From positions 1 to 47,451 of the forward strand of contig CANQZW010000009.1 in assembly GCA_947628435.1 (NCBI GenBank): 47,451 bases of DNA, written 5' to 3'. The position numbers and the translations under genes were made by a program. Below are positions 1-9,321 of the stretch, in pieces (the stretch's first letter is position 1; the number at the start of each line of letters is the position of its first letter). The notes beneath the pieces are model-generated. The model did not search any database. It was given only the letters and a program-made list of their open reading frames with translations, and was not told the origin of the DNA. Source of the DNA: an uncultured Bacilli bacterium. GTDB lineage: Bacteria; Bacillota_I; Bacilli_A; RF39; UBA660.

Positions 1-90
1 AATGTTTTGTACAACTACATTTTAACAAAGGTCTTCCTTTTTTCATACCTTTTCCCCAAACTATTTTACATAATCAACAATTAGGAAAGT

Positions 91-117
91 TTTACTTTCC
101 TTTTTTTTTATGATAAA
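91..117 (+). terminator. Intrinsic terminator of an upstream gene outside the window
   Basis: GGAAAG-TTTTA-CTTTCC followed by a T-tract. Confidence 0.75.
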
Positions 118-141
118 ATACTTTGTAATTGAGGTGTTATT

Positions 142-690
142 ATGTTTAAAAAACTAAAAATATTAAACGAAAAAGATAAAAGATTAAGAACCATTAGCAA
201 GGATGTAATTTTTCCTTTAACAGATGATGAAAAAAAAGTAATTAATAATGCTATGGAAAATCTAAAATATAGTCAAATAGAAAAGTATGCAAAAAAATAT
301 GATTTAAGAGCTGGTTGGGGATTATCTGCAATCCAAATTGGAATCGCTAAAAGATGGTTTGTTATAGTAGAAGAACAAGAAGATCATACATTTAAAAACT
401 ATTTTTTTGCAAACCCTAAAATAATAAGTAATAGCACTGAGAAGATATATGTTGAGCAAGGAGAAGGCTGTTTAAGCGTAAATCGTGAAGTTCCTGGAAT
501 AATTCCACGTTATGCTAGAATTACCGTAGAAGCATATGATATTGATGGAAATAAATTTAAAATAAGACTAAGAGAAGATTTATCAATTTGTGTTCAACAT
601 GAAATAGATCATTTAAATGGAATCTTATTTGTTGATAGAATCGATAAAAAAAAACCATACAAAGATAAAGAAAAATATAGAGCCATTTAA
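142..690 (+). CDS. def: Peptide deformylase
   Basis: Motifs GWGLSAIQIG, EGCLS and QHEIDHLNG. Confidence 0.95.
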   Translation: MFKKLKILNEKDKRLRTISKDVIFPLTDDEKKVINNAMENLKYSQIEKYAKKYDLRAGWGLSAIQIGIAKRWFVIVEEQEDHTFKNYFFANPKIISNSTEKIYVEQGEGCLSVNREVPGIIPRYARITVEAYDIDGNKFKIRLREDLSICVQHEIDHLNGILFVDRIDKKKPYKDKEKYRAI

Positions 691-838
691 TTAATGGCCC
701 TTTTTTTATTTTAATTTTTATTACCAAAGTACTATTAATAGTATTTCAACGTTAAAAATTATTAGGAATTTTTCTTATGTTTTTATATTATTACATATCT
801 TAACCTCTTAAATATAATAATATTAAAATAAACAATAT

Positions 839-1216
839 TTATAATAAAAAACTAAAATAACTTATGTTTCTTAAAACCATGTATATAAAAAGTAATATTA
901 TTATAAATATAATAACTTTAAAAGATGGAAATAATAATTTGTTTTCTTTAACATAAATAAATGAAGCATATATAAAATATATTATAAAAACTATCAATAA
1001 TATAAACATTAAAGGATTATAATTAAATGCGTCAAAAAACTTAAATTTAAAAATTGATTTTATCATTCTAGTTCCACCACAACCCGCACAATATATATTA
1101 AAATATTTTTTATAAAAGCACTGATAGTGTGTAATATCTAATAATTTAATACATAATAATAAAACCAAAAACGAAAGTAAAGTAAAAATTACAACGTTAA
1201 GTATTCTTTTTTTCAT
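839..1216 (-). CDS. DUF2752-like small membrane protein
   Basis: CAGCGGTR motif followed by FNYNPLMF and TM helices. Confidence 0.75.
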   Translation of the reverse strand: MKKRILNVVIFTLLSFLVLLLCIKLLDITHYQCFYKKYFNIYCAGCGGTRMIKSIFKFKFFDAFNYNPLMFILLIVFIIYFIYASFIYVKENKLLFPSFKVIIFIIILLFIYMVLRNISYFSFLL

Positions 1217-1248
1217 ATAATCTAAAAAACTATGATTTAATCATAGTT

Positions 1249-1680
1249 TTAGTAATAAACTCCTCTTGAGTTATTAACAGAATCAAAAGCTTCAGTAAAA
1301 GAGGCAAAAATTCCAAGTGCATATAATCCAATAAACGCTAATAATATTAATGCACTAATTATAATACCCGCAATTGAAAGTCCTTTGCCAGAACCTTCTA
1401 ATTTTTTTGAATTACATAATCCAATTATTGAAAAAATAAGTCCTAACAAAGACGTTGATCCACAACACAATAAAGATACTAATGCTAATACAAAACCAGC
1501 AATTGCAAATCCGTTGGACTTCTTTTCATTTGCTGTAATAAGTTTACTTTCTTGAACTTCCTTTACTTCAAAATTTTTTCCACATTTTTTACATACTTTA
1601 CTATTTTCTTCTAATTGAGTTCCACATTCTGAACAAAACTTAGGCATATATATCACTTCCTTACAATAAAAGTATAACAA
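1249..1680 (-). CDS. Zinc-ribbon / DUF4190-like membrane protein
   Basis: N-terminal CSECGTQLEENSKVCKKCG zinc ribbon plus two hydrophobic segments; internal Met (MPKFCSEC) is the likely start. Confidence 0.7.
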   Translation of the reverse strand: MLYFYCKEVIYMPKFCSECGTQLEENSKVCKKCGKNFEVKEVQESKLITANEKKSNGFAIAGFVLALVSLLCCGSTSLLGLIFSIIGLCNSKKLEGSGKGLSIAGIIISALILLAFIGLYALGIFASFTEAFDSVNNSRGVYY

Positions 1681-1701
1681 TTTAATTTTTCATAGTCAAT
1701 T

Positions 1702-4662
1702 TTATTCTTCTTTTTCTTCTTTTATATCTTCTAATTTTACACTAACAAGTTTAGAGACTCCTGATTCTTGCATCGTTACTCCATATAAAACATCGGCATA
1801 TTCCATGGTTTTTTTCTTATGGGTAATAACGATAAATTGGGTTTTATTCTTAAATTCACTTAAAAACCTACCAAAATTATCTACGTTTACCTCATCCAAA
1901 GCCGCCTCTACCTCATCTAATATGCAAAAAGGAACGGGTCTTGTTTGTAATATAGCAAACAAAAGAGATATCGCAGTTAGCGTTTTTTCACCACCAGATA
2001 AAAGGGATATATGTTGAAGTGTTTTACCAGGTGGTAAAGCTTTTATTTCAATACCAGTTGTTAAAATATTTGATGGATCAGTAAGTTTTAACTCTGCATC
2101 CCCGCCATCAAACAATCTTTTAAACACTTCTTTAAATTTTACTTTAACAATCTCAAAAGTTTCAATAAACTTTTCTTTCATTATTCCGTCTAATTCTTTT
2201 ATTATTTCTAGTATTGTGTTTTCTGCTTTAGTTAAATCTTCTTTTTGAGATAACAAGAATTCATGTCTTTGACAAATTCTATCATATTCTTCTATTGCAC
2301 CTATATTAACATCGCCTAATTTTTTTATTTCTAATTTACACTTATCAACTATTTTTCTTGCTTCTTGTTTATCCATTTCAAGAAAATAATTAGTTTTAGC
2401 TTTTTCATAGGTCATTGAATAATCTTCTGTTAAAGTATTAAGTAAATTATCTAATTGTACATCTGCACGATTTACTTTAATTTCTAAATCTTTTAAAGAT
2501 TGAGTTTTTTGATAAAATTCTTGATTATTTATTTTATACTCTTTTTCAATGGTTGAAATTGATTGTTTATAATCATCTATTTGATTTTTAACATCATCTA
2601 TTTTTGAGATAATTAGTTTTTTTTCTTTTTCCTTTTCATAGTAATCTTGTACTATTTTTTCTTCTTCTTTACTTAATGTTCCATTAATTAAATCATCTAT
2701 ATTATTTACTTCTTCTTTTAATTTTTCTTTTTCTTCTTCATATGATTTTTGTCTTTCTACCTCATATCTTAAAGATACTTCTAAGTTAGTTTTTTCAGAT
2801 AAAAATTCATTTTTTTCTTCTAATATAGTTTTATATTTATTATCTACCTGATTAATTTCCTCTTCTAGAATTTCCCTTTTTAGTTGTAAATCATTAAGAA
2901 GTTTTTTATTATCATCTAATTCATGTTTTTGAGTTATGATATTAGGCTGATTTTTAACAATACCACCAGTTAGTGATCCTCCAACATGTAAAAGTTCACC
3001 TTGTAACGTTACTATTTTATACTTATAATTTATTTCTTTTGCTATTACAGTTGCAGCATCTAAATCATTTACAACTATTGTAGTTCCTAACTGATTTTTA
3101 ATAATGTTATTATACGTTGATTCATATTTAACTAGGTCTGATGCTATACCTATAAAATCTTTTTGTTGTCTTAATATTTTATAAGTTGTATTATCAACTT
3201 CTTTTGGTTTTATTATACTAAGTGGAAAAAAAGTTGCTCTACCATATTTATTAATTTTTAAATATTCAATGGCTTTTTTTGCAGAAAATTCATCTTCTGT
3301 TACTATATAATTTGAAGCTGATGACAAAGCTATTGAAATTGCCATAGAATACTGTTTTTGAGTTTCGATTAAATTACCTATAACACCTTTAATTCCAGAA
3401 AGTTTTGGATTATCTAAAATCATTTTCACAGCATATGGTAATCCTGCGTTATTATCAATAAGGTTTGTTAACATGTCTATTTTATATTTTGTTTCATTTT
3501 CTAATCTATTTTGATTAGTTAACTTAAACTCATTATCATCATGTATCTTTTTAATTTTTAAAAACTCTTCTTCTTTAGAATTTAATTTTAAAGTGCATGA
3601 ACTTATTTTTTTATTTAATATATCAATAGTATTTTTAACTGAAAAAATTTCGTTTTCTTTTTTTAAAATAGATTCTTTTATGTTAACTATGTTGTCATGA
3701 ACTTTTGCATCATTAACATTGTATTTTTGTCTTTCAATTATTAAATTCTTTTTTCCTAGTAAGCTTTGCGATTCCTCAGTTATTTTTGTTAAACTACTTT
3801 GTAATTTATATAACTCTTCTTCCTTTTTTGTTTGTTCTAATTTCAATTGTTCTATTTCAGATGAATCTACGTTACCTTGCTTTTCTAATTTTATTATTTC
3901 ATTATTTAACTTTGTAATTAATTGTTTATTATTTTGATACTCATAATTTATACTATCGACTTCACTAACTATTAAAGAAACTTCTATCTCATCTAATTTC
4001 TTTTTATTTTCCAAATACTTTTTAGCGTTAATACTTTGTTGTTTTAAAGGTTCTAAATTAGTATTAAGCTCCAAAATAATATCGTTAATACGATTCATAT
4101 TATCATGAGTTCTATCTAATTTTCTTAGTGCTTCTTCTTTTCTTTTTTTATACTTTAGAGTACCTGCTGCTGCTTCAAAAATAATTCTTCGCTCTTCCGG
4201 TTTATTTGATAAAATAGCCCCAATATCCCCTTGTGAAATAATGTTAAACGATTCTTTTGAAACACCCGTATCAACAAATAAATCTTGTATATCCTTAAGT
4301 CTTACTTTTTCATTATTCAAATAATATTCATTTTCACCATTTTTATATATGCATCTTTTAACGCTTACCTCAGTATAATCAGTTGGCAAATATTTATCTA
4401 TATTATCAAAAACTAAGGTAACACTTGCACTTGAAGATGATTTTCTTGATTTACTTCCAGAAAATATTACATCACTCATAGCACCTTCTCCACGAAGTTG
4501 CTTAACAGATTGTTCACCTAAAACCCAACGTACCGCATCAACTATGTTACTTTTACCACTACCATTAGGACCAACAACTCCAGATATTCCAGGGGTTAAA
4601 TCTATCTTAGTTTTTTCTGCAAAAGACTTAAATCCTACGGTTCTTATTTCTTTTAAATACAT
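1702..4662 (-). CDS. smc: Chromosome segregation protein SMC
   Basis: Walker A GPNGSGKSN, hinge region, signature LLSGGEKTLTA, Walker B ILDEVEAALDE. Confidence 0.97.
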   Translation of the reverse strand: MYLKEIRTVGFKSFAEKTKIDLTPGISGVVGPNGSGKSNIVDAVRWVLGEQSVKQLRGEGAMSDVIFSGSKSRKSSSSASVTLVFDNIDKYLPTDYTEVSVKRCIYKNGENEYYLNNEKVRLKDIQDLFVDTGVSKESFNIISQGDIGAILSNKPEERRIIFEAAAGTLKYKKRKEEALRKLDRTHDNMNRINDIILELNTNLEPLKQQSINAKKYLENKKKLDEIEVSLIVSEVDSINYEYQNNKQLITKLNNEIIKLEKQGNVDSSEIEQLKLEQTKKEEELYKLQSSLTKITEESQSLLGKKNLIIERQKYNVNDAKVHDNIVNIKESILKKENEIFSVKNTIDILNKKISSCTLKLNSKEEEFLKIKKIHDDNEFKLTNQNRLENETKYKIDMLTNLIDNNAGLPYAVKMILDNPKLSGIKGVIGNLIETQKQYSMAISIALSSASNYIVTEDEFSAKKAIEYLKINKYGRATFFPLSIIKPKEVDNTTYKILRQQKDFIGIASDLVKYESTYNNIIKNQLGTTIVVNDLDAATVIAKEINYKYKIVTLQGELLHVGGSLTGGIVKNQPNIITQKHELDDNKKLLNDLQLKREILEEEINQVDNKYKTILEEKNEFLSEKTNLEVSLRYEVERQKSYEEEKEKLKEEVNNIDDLINGTLSKEEEKIVQDYYEKEKEKKLIISKIDDVKNQIDDYKQSISTIEKEYKINNQEFYQKTQSLKDLEIKVNRADVQLDNLLNTLTEDYSMTYEKAKTNYFLEMDKQEARKIVDKCKLEIKKLGDVNIGAIEEYDRICQRHEFLLSQKEDLTKAENTILEIIKELDGIMKEKFIETFEIVKVKFKEVFKRLFDGGDAELKLTDPSNILTTGIEIKALPPGKTLQHISLLSGGEKTLTAISLLFAILQTRPVPFCILDEVEAALDEVNVDNFGRFLSEFKNKTQFIVITHKKKTMEYADVLYGVTMQESGVSKLVSVKLEDIKEEKEE

Positions 4663-4673
4663 AAATCCACTTC

Positions 4674-5351
4674 CTAACTAATTTTAGCCTGTTTATCAAG
4701 AGCATTATGAGCAGCTTTTTGTTCTGCCTCTTTTTTAGATTTAGCAGTTCCGGTTCCTAAAACAATGTTATCTACTATAACATTTACCGTAAATGTTCTA
4801 TCGTGTGATGGGCCTTGTTCTTTTATAACTTCATAATTAACAGATTTTTTTGTAGTTTGCACCATTTCTTGAAGTTCTGATTTATAGTCCATAAAAAATT
4901 TCTCTGGTTTTTCTTTTATAAACGGAATAACAATTTCATAAACTATTTGTCTTGCCTTTTTATAGCCTTGATCTAGGTATACCGCACCTAAAAAAGATTC
5001 AAACATATCTGCAAGTGTTGCTTTTCTATATCTACCGCCTGATGCTTCTTCTCCCTTTCCTACTTTAACATACAAAGGGAAATCAAGTAATAAAGCATAC
5101 TCATATAAAGCATTTTCACACACATACATTGATCTTATTTTAGTCATTTTGCCTTCTTCATAATTTGTTTCATTATAAAGATAATCACTCATTATTAAAT
5201 CAAGTACTTTATCTCCTAAAAACTCTAATCTTTGATAATCTTCCTTTAAATTATGCTCATTACAATATGATGAATGTGAAAAGGCTGTATCATAAATATG
5301 CATATTATTAGTTTTAATGTTAAACCTCTTAAGTAATTCCATATCTATCAC
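4674..5351 (-). CDS. rnc: Ribonuclease III
   Basis: RLEFLGDKVLDL, FESFLGAVYLD and a C-terminal dsRBD; next to smc. Confidence 0.95.
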   Translation of the reverse strand: MIDMELLKRFNIKTNNMHIYDTAFSHSSYCNEHNLKEDYQRLEFLGDKVLDLIMSDYLYNETNYEEGKMTKIRSMYVCENALYEYALLLDFPLYVKVGKGEEASGGRYRKATLADMFESFLGAVYLDQGYKKARQIVYEIVIPFIKEKPEKFFMDYKSELQEMVQTTKKSVNYEVIKEQGPSHDRTFTVNVIVDNIVLGTGTAKSKKEAEQKAAHNALDKQAKIS

Positions 5352-5419
5352 CCATTAAATTATAACAAAAAAACTAGATTTAATCTATAATAAATAAAAA
5401 AGACTTTATAAAGTCCTTT

Positions 5420-8290
5420 TTAGTTGCAGCCCTGTAAACTATTTAATACTATTTGTAACTTAGAAAATCTTTTTTCTACTTTACCGTATACTTTATATAC
5501 GCCAGGAATTTTAATATTAAAATATTTGTTATAAACATTAGGAAACATAATAACTTCAATATTTGCATATGAATCGCTTGCGTTTATAAACATCATTTTC
5601 TCATTATTTTTAGTATTTATTTCTTTTTTTCTTTCAAAATATAAAACAATAGATATGTTTTTATCAAAATAATCATTAATTTTATTTAAAGTAACACTAT
5701 CTTCTAATATATATTTATTAGTTGGATGATTACTAATATAAAAACCATAAATACTTTCTTCTTGTTTTGTTAACTCAAAAGTAGAATATTCATCATATTT
5801 TTTTAATTCTGGTTTAACAACTAAATCATCATCTAAATCAGAACATAACTCAGCATAATTTATTGCCTCATCTAAATTTTCTATTAAGGTTCTTCTATTA
5901 ATTTTAAAACAATCTAATGCCCCTGATAAAATTATGTTTTTTAAAATATCTTTTCCTAACTTATACTGTCTTTTTACAAAATCTAAATATGAATTAAATT
6001 CTCCATTTTCTTTTCTATCAAGAACAATTTGTCTTGCAATTAAAGTACCAATACCCCTAATTATTGATAATGGATATATAAGTTTACCATCTTTTATTTC
6101 ATATTTTTCACCCGATAGATTTATAGTTAAAGCAGATATTTCAACGCCTAATTTTTTACATTCATTTATAAGAGTTTTTGTTTTACTTAAAATACCAATG
6201 TTATTATTTAATATTTCACATTCAAAATAAACAGGATAATGCACTTTTAAATATGCTATTTTATATCCTAAAATTGCATAAGAAACAGAATGTGCTTTAT
6301 TAAAACCATAATTTGCAAATCTTAAAATTAGATCATACACTTGTTGTGCTACATTTTTATCATAACCCTTATTAATGCTATCACTTATAAATTTCTGTTT
6401 ATATTTTAATAAAATATCTTGCTTTTTCTTACTCATTGCCCTTCTTAATTCATCTGCAAGAGCATATGAAAAACCAGCCATTTTACGTGCTATTTGCATT
6501 ATTTGTTCTTGATATATTATTATTCCATAAGTTGAACTTAAAATAGGCTTTAAATCATCATGAACGTAAGTAATTTTTTCTTTACCATGCATTCTTTTAA
6601 CGTATGAATCTATATTCTGCATTGGTCCTGGTCTAAAAAGTGCTACCGCCGCAATTAAATCATCTATTTTTTCAGGCTTTAAGTCCAAAATAAATTTTCT
6701 CATACCCGCCGATTCAAATTGGAATATACCATCTAAAGAACCTTCTTTAAACAAATCAAACGTTTTTTTGTCATCAAGAGGTATATCACTAAATTTAAGA
6801 TTTTTAACTGAATTTAATATGTTATCTACAACACTTAAGTTTTTAAGCCCTAAAAAATCCATTTTTAAAAGTCCAAGTTCTTCTATATAGTTCATAGTAT
6901 AACCACATAAATAAGAGCCGTCTTGGTTAACCGATAAAGGAACATAATTTCTTAAACTTTTACTAGATATAATAATTCCAGCAGCATGAATGGAAAGATG
7001 TCTTTTTAATCCTTCTAGATGCATTGAAATATCATATACTTTTCTTAAACTTTCATCATCGTTTAATATTCTTTTAACATTAATATTATTAAGTTGACTC
7101 TTTAAATCCTTCTTCTCATCAAAATTACTAAGTAAATTATCAACTTTAAAATTACTAATATCAAATATTCTTGCAACATCCCTTACTACTTGCTTTGAAA
7201 GTAAACAAGAAAAAGTTATTATTCCTGATACTTTATCTTTTCCATATTTTTCTACGACATAATTTATAACATCATCTCTTTTAAAAGCATCAAAATCAAC
7301 GTCTATATCAGGCATAGTAACCCTTTGTGGGTTTAAAAACCTCTCGAATAATAAATCATACTTAATTGGATCAATATCAGTAATACCCAAACAATAAGAA
7401 ACTAAAGATGAAGCACTAGACCCCCTAGTATTTACCATTATCCCATTTTTTTTGGCATATTTAACATAGTCCCATACAACTAAAAAATAATTACAAAATC
7501 CCATTTTTATTATTACGTCAAGTTCGTATTTTAATCTTTGTACATATTCTTTAGATACGTTATTATTTAATCTTTTTTTAAGACCTGTTATACATAAATT
7601 AGTTAAATATTTTTCTTCATCAAACAAAGGATCATCATTATATACTGGTAACAAATCATTTCGCTTTGGGATATTTACATTACATAATTCACTTAAATAT
7701 GTACTTGTTTTGTTATCTTCAATATCAAGTTTAACATCAAGCGTTACATCATCTTTACCTTCGTATTCATCTTCTTTTATCTTATATAAATATTTTAAAT
7801 ACTTTTCATCTTCTTTATTTAAAGTTAAAGTCTTTTTTATAAAAACTTTATTACCCTTTATTAAATCTTTTTCCAAAGAAGAAGAGTAACCAATAAAAAC
7901 ATCAGAAGAATATAATTCTAACTTTTCTTTTTTATCTTTATACTTAAAAGGTAAAACAATAACTAAATCAGATAAATATTTAGTTAATATATTAAAATCA
8001 AGTTTTTTTTCACTAATAAAAGTACTTATGTTACATAAATTTTGATAACCCTGATAATTTTTTGCATATAATAAAATTGTGTAATCTAATTTAACTTCCA
8101 AACCAATAATTGGTTTAATACCATTTTTTTTACATTTATCATAAAACTCCATTGCACCAAATAAATTATCATCACATATTGCTGCAGCTTTTATTTTATA
8201 ATCAGAAAGTTTAGCTATTAAATCATCTATTTTTATTAAACTTGTAAGAAGCGAATAATCTGTTTTTATCCATAGTGGTACGTAATTCAT
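5420..8290 (-). CDS. dnaE: DNA polymerase III alpha subunit, DnaE type
   Basis: MPDIDVDFD, RGSSASSLVSYCLGITDIDP, FRPGPMQNID, NYGFNKAHSVSYA; start refined to MNYVPLW. Confidence 0.95.
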   Translation of the reverse strand: MNYVPLWIKTDYSLLTSLIKIDDLIAKLSDYKIKAAAICDDNLFGAMEFYDKCKKNGIKPIIGLEVKLDYTILLYAKNYQGYQNLCNISTFISEKKLDFNILTKYLSDLVIVLPFKYKDKKEKLELYSSDVFIGYSSSLEKDLIKGNKVFIKKTLTLNKEDEKYLKYLYKIKEDEYEGKDDVTLDVKLDIEDNKTSTYLSELCNVNIPKRNDLLPVYNDDPLFDEEKYLTNLCITGLKKRLNNNVSKEYVQRLKYELDVIIKMGFCNYFLVVWDYVKYAKKNGIMVNTRGSSASSLVSYCLGITDIDPIKYDLLFERFLNPQRVTMPDIDVDFDAFKRDDVINYVVEKYGKDKVSGIITFSCLLSKQVVRDVARIFDISNFKVDNLLSNFDEKKDLKSQLNNINVKRILNDDESLRKVYDISMHLEGLKRHLSIHAAGIIISSKSLRNYVPLSVNQDGSYLCGYTMNYIEELGLLKMDFLGLKNLSVVDNILNSVKNLKFSDIPLDDKKTFDLFKEGSLDGIFQFESAGMRKFILDLKPEKIDDLIAAVALFRPGPMQNIDSYVKRMHGKEKITYVHDDLKPILSSTYGIIIYQEQIMQIARKMAGFSYALADELRRAMSKKKQDILLKYKQKFISDSINKGYDKNVAQQVYDLILRFANYGFNKAHSVSYAILGYKIAYLKVHYPVYFECEILNNNIGILSKTKTLINECKKLGVEISALTINLSGEKYEIKDGKLIYPLSIIRGIGTLIARQIVLDRKENGEFNSYLDFVKRQYKLGKDILKNIILSGALDCFKINRRTLIENLDEAINYAELCSDLDDDLVVKPELKKYDEYSTFELTKQEESIYGFYISNHPTNKYILEDSVTLNKINDYFDKNISIVLYFERKKEINTKNNEKMMFINASDSYANIEVIMFPNVYNKYFNIKIPGVYKVYGKVEKRFSKLQIVLNSLQGCN

Positions 8291-8350
8291 AGCTATCACT
8301 TTCCTTTCTAATAATATTTTACTACAAATAAAGTTTTTTTCATATTTTAA

Positions 8351-8379
8351 TTTGACTATTTACTAATTATATGGTAAAG
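8351..8379 (+). promoter_or_regulatory. Candidate sigma-A promoter for rpmB
   Basis: TTGACT-17 bp-TAAAGT, followed by the SD AAGGAGG at 8401-8407. Confidence 0.6.
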
Positions 8380-8415
8380 TTATTAGGCAAACACGTATTT
8401 AAGGAGGAATTAAAT

Positions 8416-8583
8416 ATGGCTAAGAAAGTATCAACTAGAAAAGGATTACACGGAAATAATCGTTCACATGCTTTAAACGCAACTAAAAAAGTACAAAAAG
8501 TAAATATGCAAAAAGTATTGGTTGACGGAAAAACCGTTATAATGAGTGCTAGAGAAGCTAAAAAGCAAAAGAAAGCAGCATAA
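8416..8583 (+). CDS. rpmB: 50S ribosomal protein L28
   Basis: MAKKVSTRKGLHGNNRSHALNATKK; the upstream ORF extension is replaced by ATG 8416, which follows AAGGAGG. Confidence 0.85.
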   Translation: MAKKVSTRKGLHGNNRSHALNATKKVQKVNMQKVLVDGKTVIMSAREAKKQKKAA

Positions 8584-8585
8584 TA

Positions 8586-8622
8586 AAAACACTTAAAAAA
8601 ATAATTTTAAGTGTTTTTTTTA
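8586..8622 (+). terminator. rpmB terminator
   Basis: AACACTTAAAA...TTTTAAGTGTT followed by a T-tract. Confidence 0.7.
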
Positions 8623-9108
8623 TTTACAACTACCATTTAATCCATAAAAATAACCATCAAAATAGTAACCATCATCTGTAACATCATATCCTTTTTGTTC
8701 ATCTGATGAGTAATTCTTATTCTTACAAACAACTTGGCTTTTTCCACTAGTTAATAAATCATTTTCTCCAGTTTCTGGATTAGTTGCATCAGCTTCTAAA
8801 TATTCTTTTATGTCATCAATGGTAACATATTTTTGGCTATTATCAGTAGAACATATCTTGAAATGACCTTCTTCTTTACATAGTCCTATACACTCCACTA
8901 TTTCACCAGTTTCGTTTCTACATTGATTTGTTGCTGCTATATAAGCTTCTGCCGCATCAACAATTTCTTTTGCAGCGATATACTTAGCTTTAGCCCTAGA
9001 ATTTTTTATGCTCTTTAATACATTTGTTGTTGCAATAACAAGTATTATTCCTAGTATTACTATTACTGCAAGTAATTCAATTAAAGTAAAACCATTTTTT
9101 TTCTTCAT
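8620..9108 (-). CDS. Type IV prepilin-like protein
   Basis: MKKKNGFTLIELLAVIVILGIILVIA class III signal (G^FTLIE); start refined downstream of the ORF start. Confidence 0.85.
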   Translation of the reverse strand: MKKKNGFTLIELLAVIVILGIILVIATTNVLKSIKNSRAKAKYIAAKEIVDAAEAYIAATNQCRNETGEIVECIGLCKEEGHFKICSTDNSQKYVTIDDIKEYLEADATNPETGENDLLTSGKSQVVCKNKNYSSDEQKGYDVTDDGYYFDGYFYGLNGSCK

Positions 9109-9167
9109 ACTATCACCTATCACCATAATATCATTATGATGATTTTTAGTCAATTTTATACTTAATA

Positions 9168-9194
9168 AAAAAAAGAAACTTTTACGTTTCTTTA
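9168..9194 (-). terminator. Terminator downstream of the repeat-protein gene
   Basis: Minus strand AAAGAAAC-GTAAAA-GTTTCTTT followed by a T-tract. Confidence 0.6.
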
Positions 9195-9321
9195 CTTTTT
9201 AAGCTATATAATTTTTAGTAGGCATCTAAAAAATAATTACATACATTATAGCTTAAAATTCATTTAAATTACAATTATAGTAAAAATTTCATTAACTAAT
9301 TTCATTTTAAACTATTAAATC

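Noticed and set aside
729-742. TACTATTAATAGTA palindrome
   Set aside because: Short AT-only dyad in an AT-rich intergenic region between convergent genes; expected by chance.
1805-3937. Plus-strand ORFs inside smc (1805-2017, 3719-3937)
   Set aside because: Fully antisense to well-supported smc motifs.
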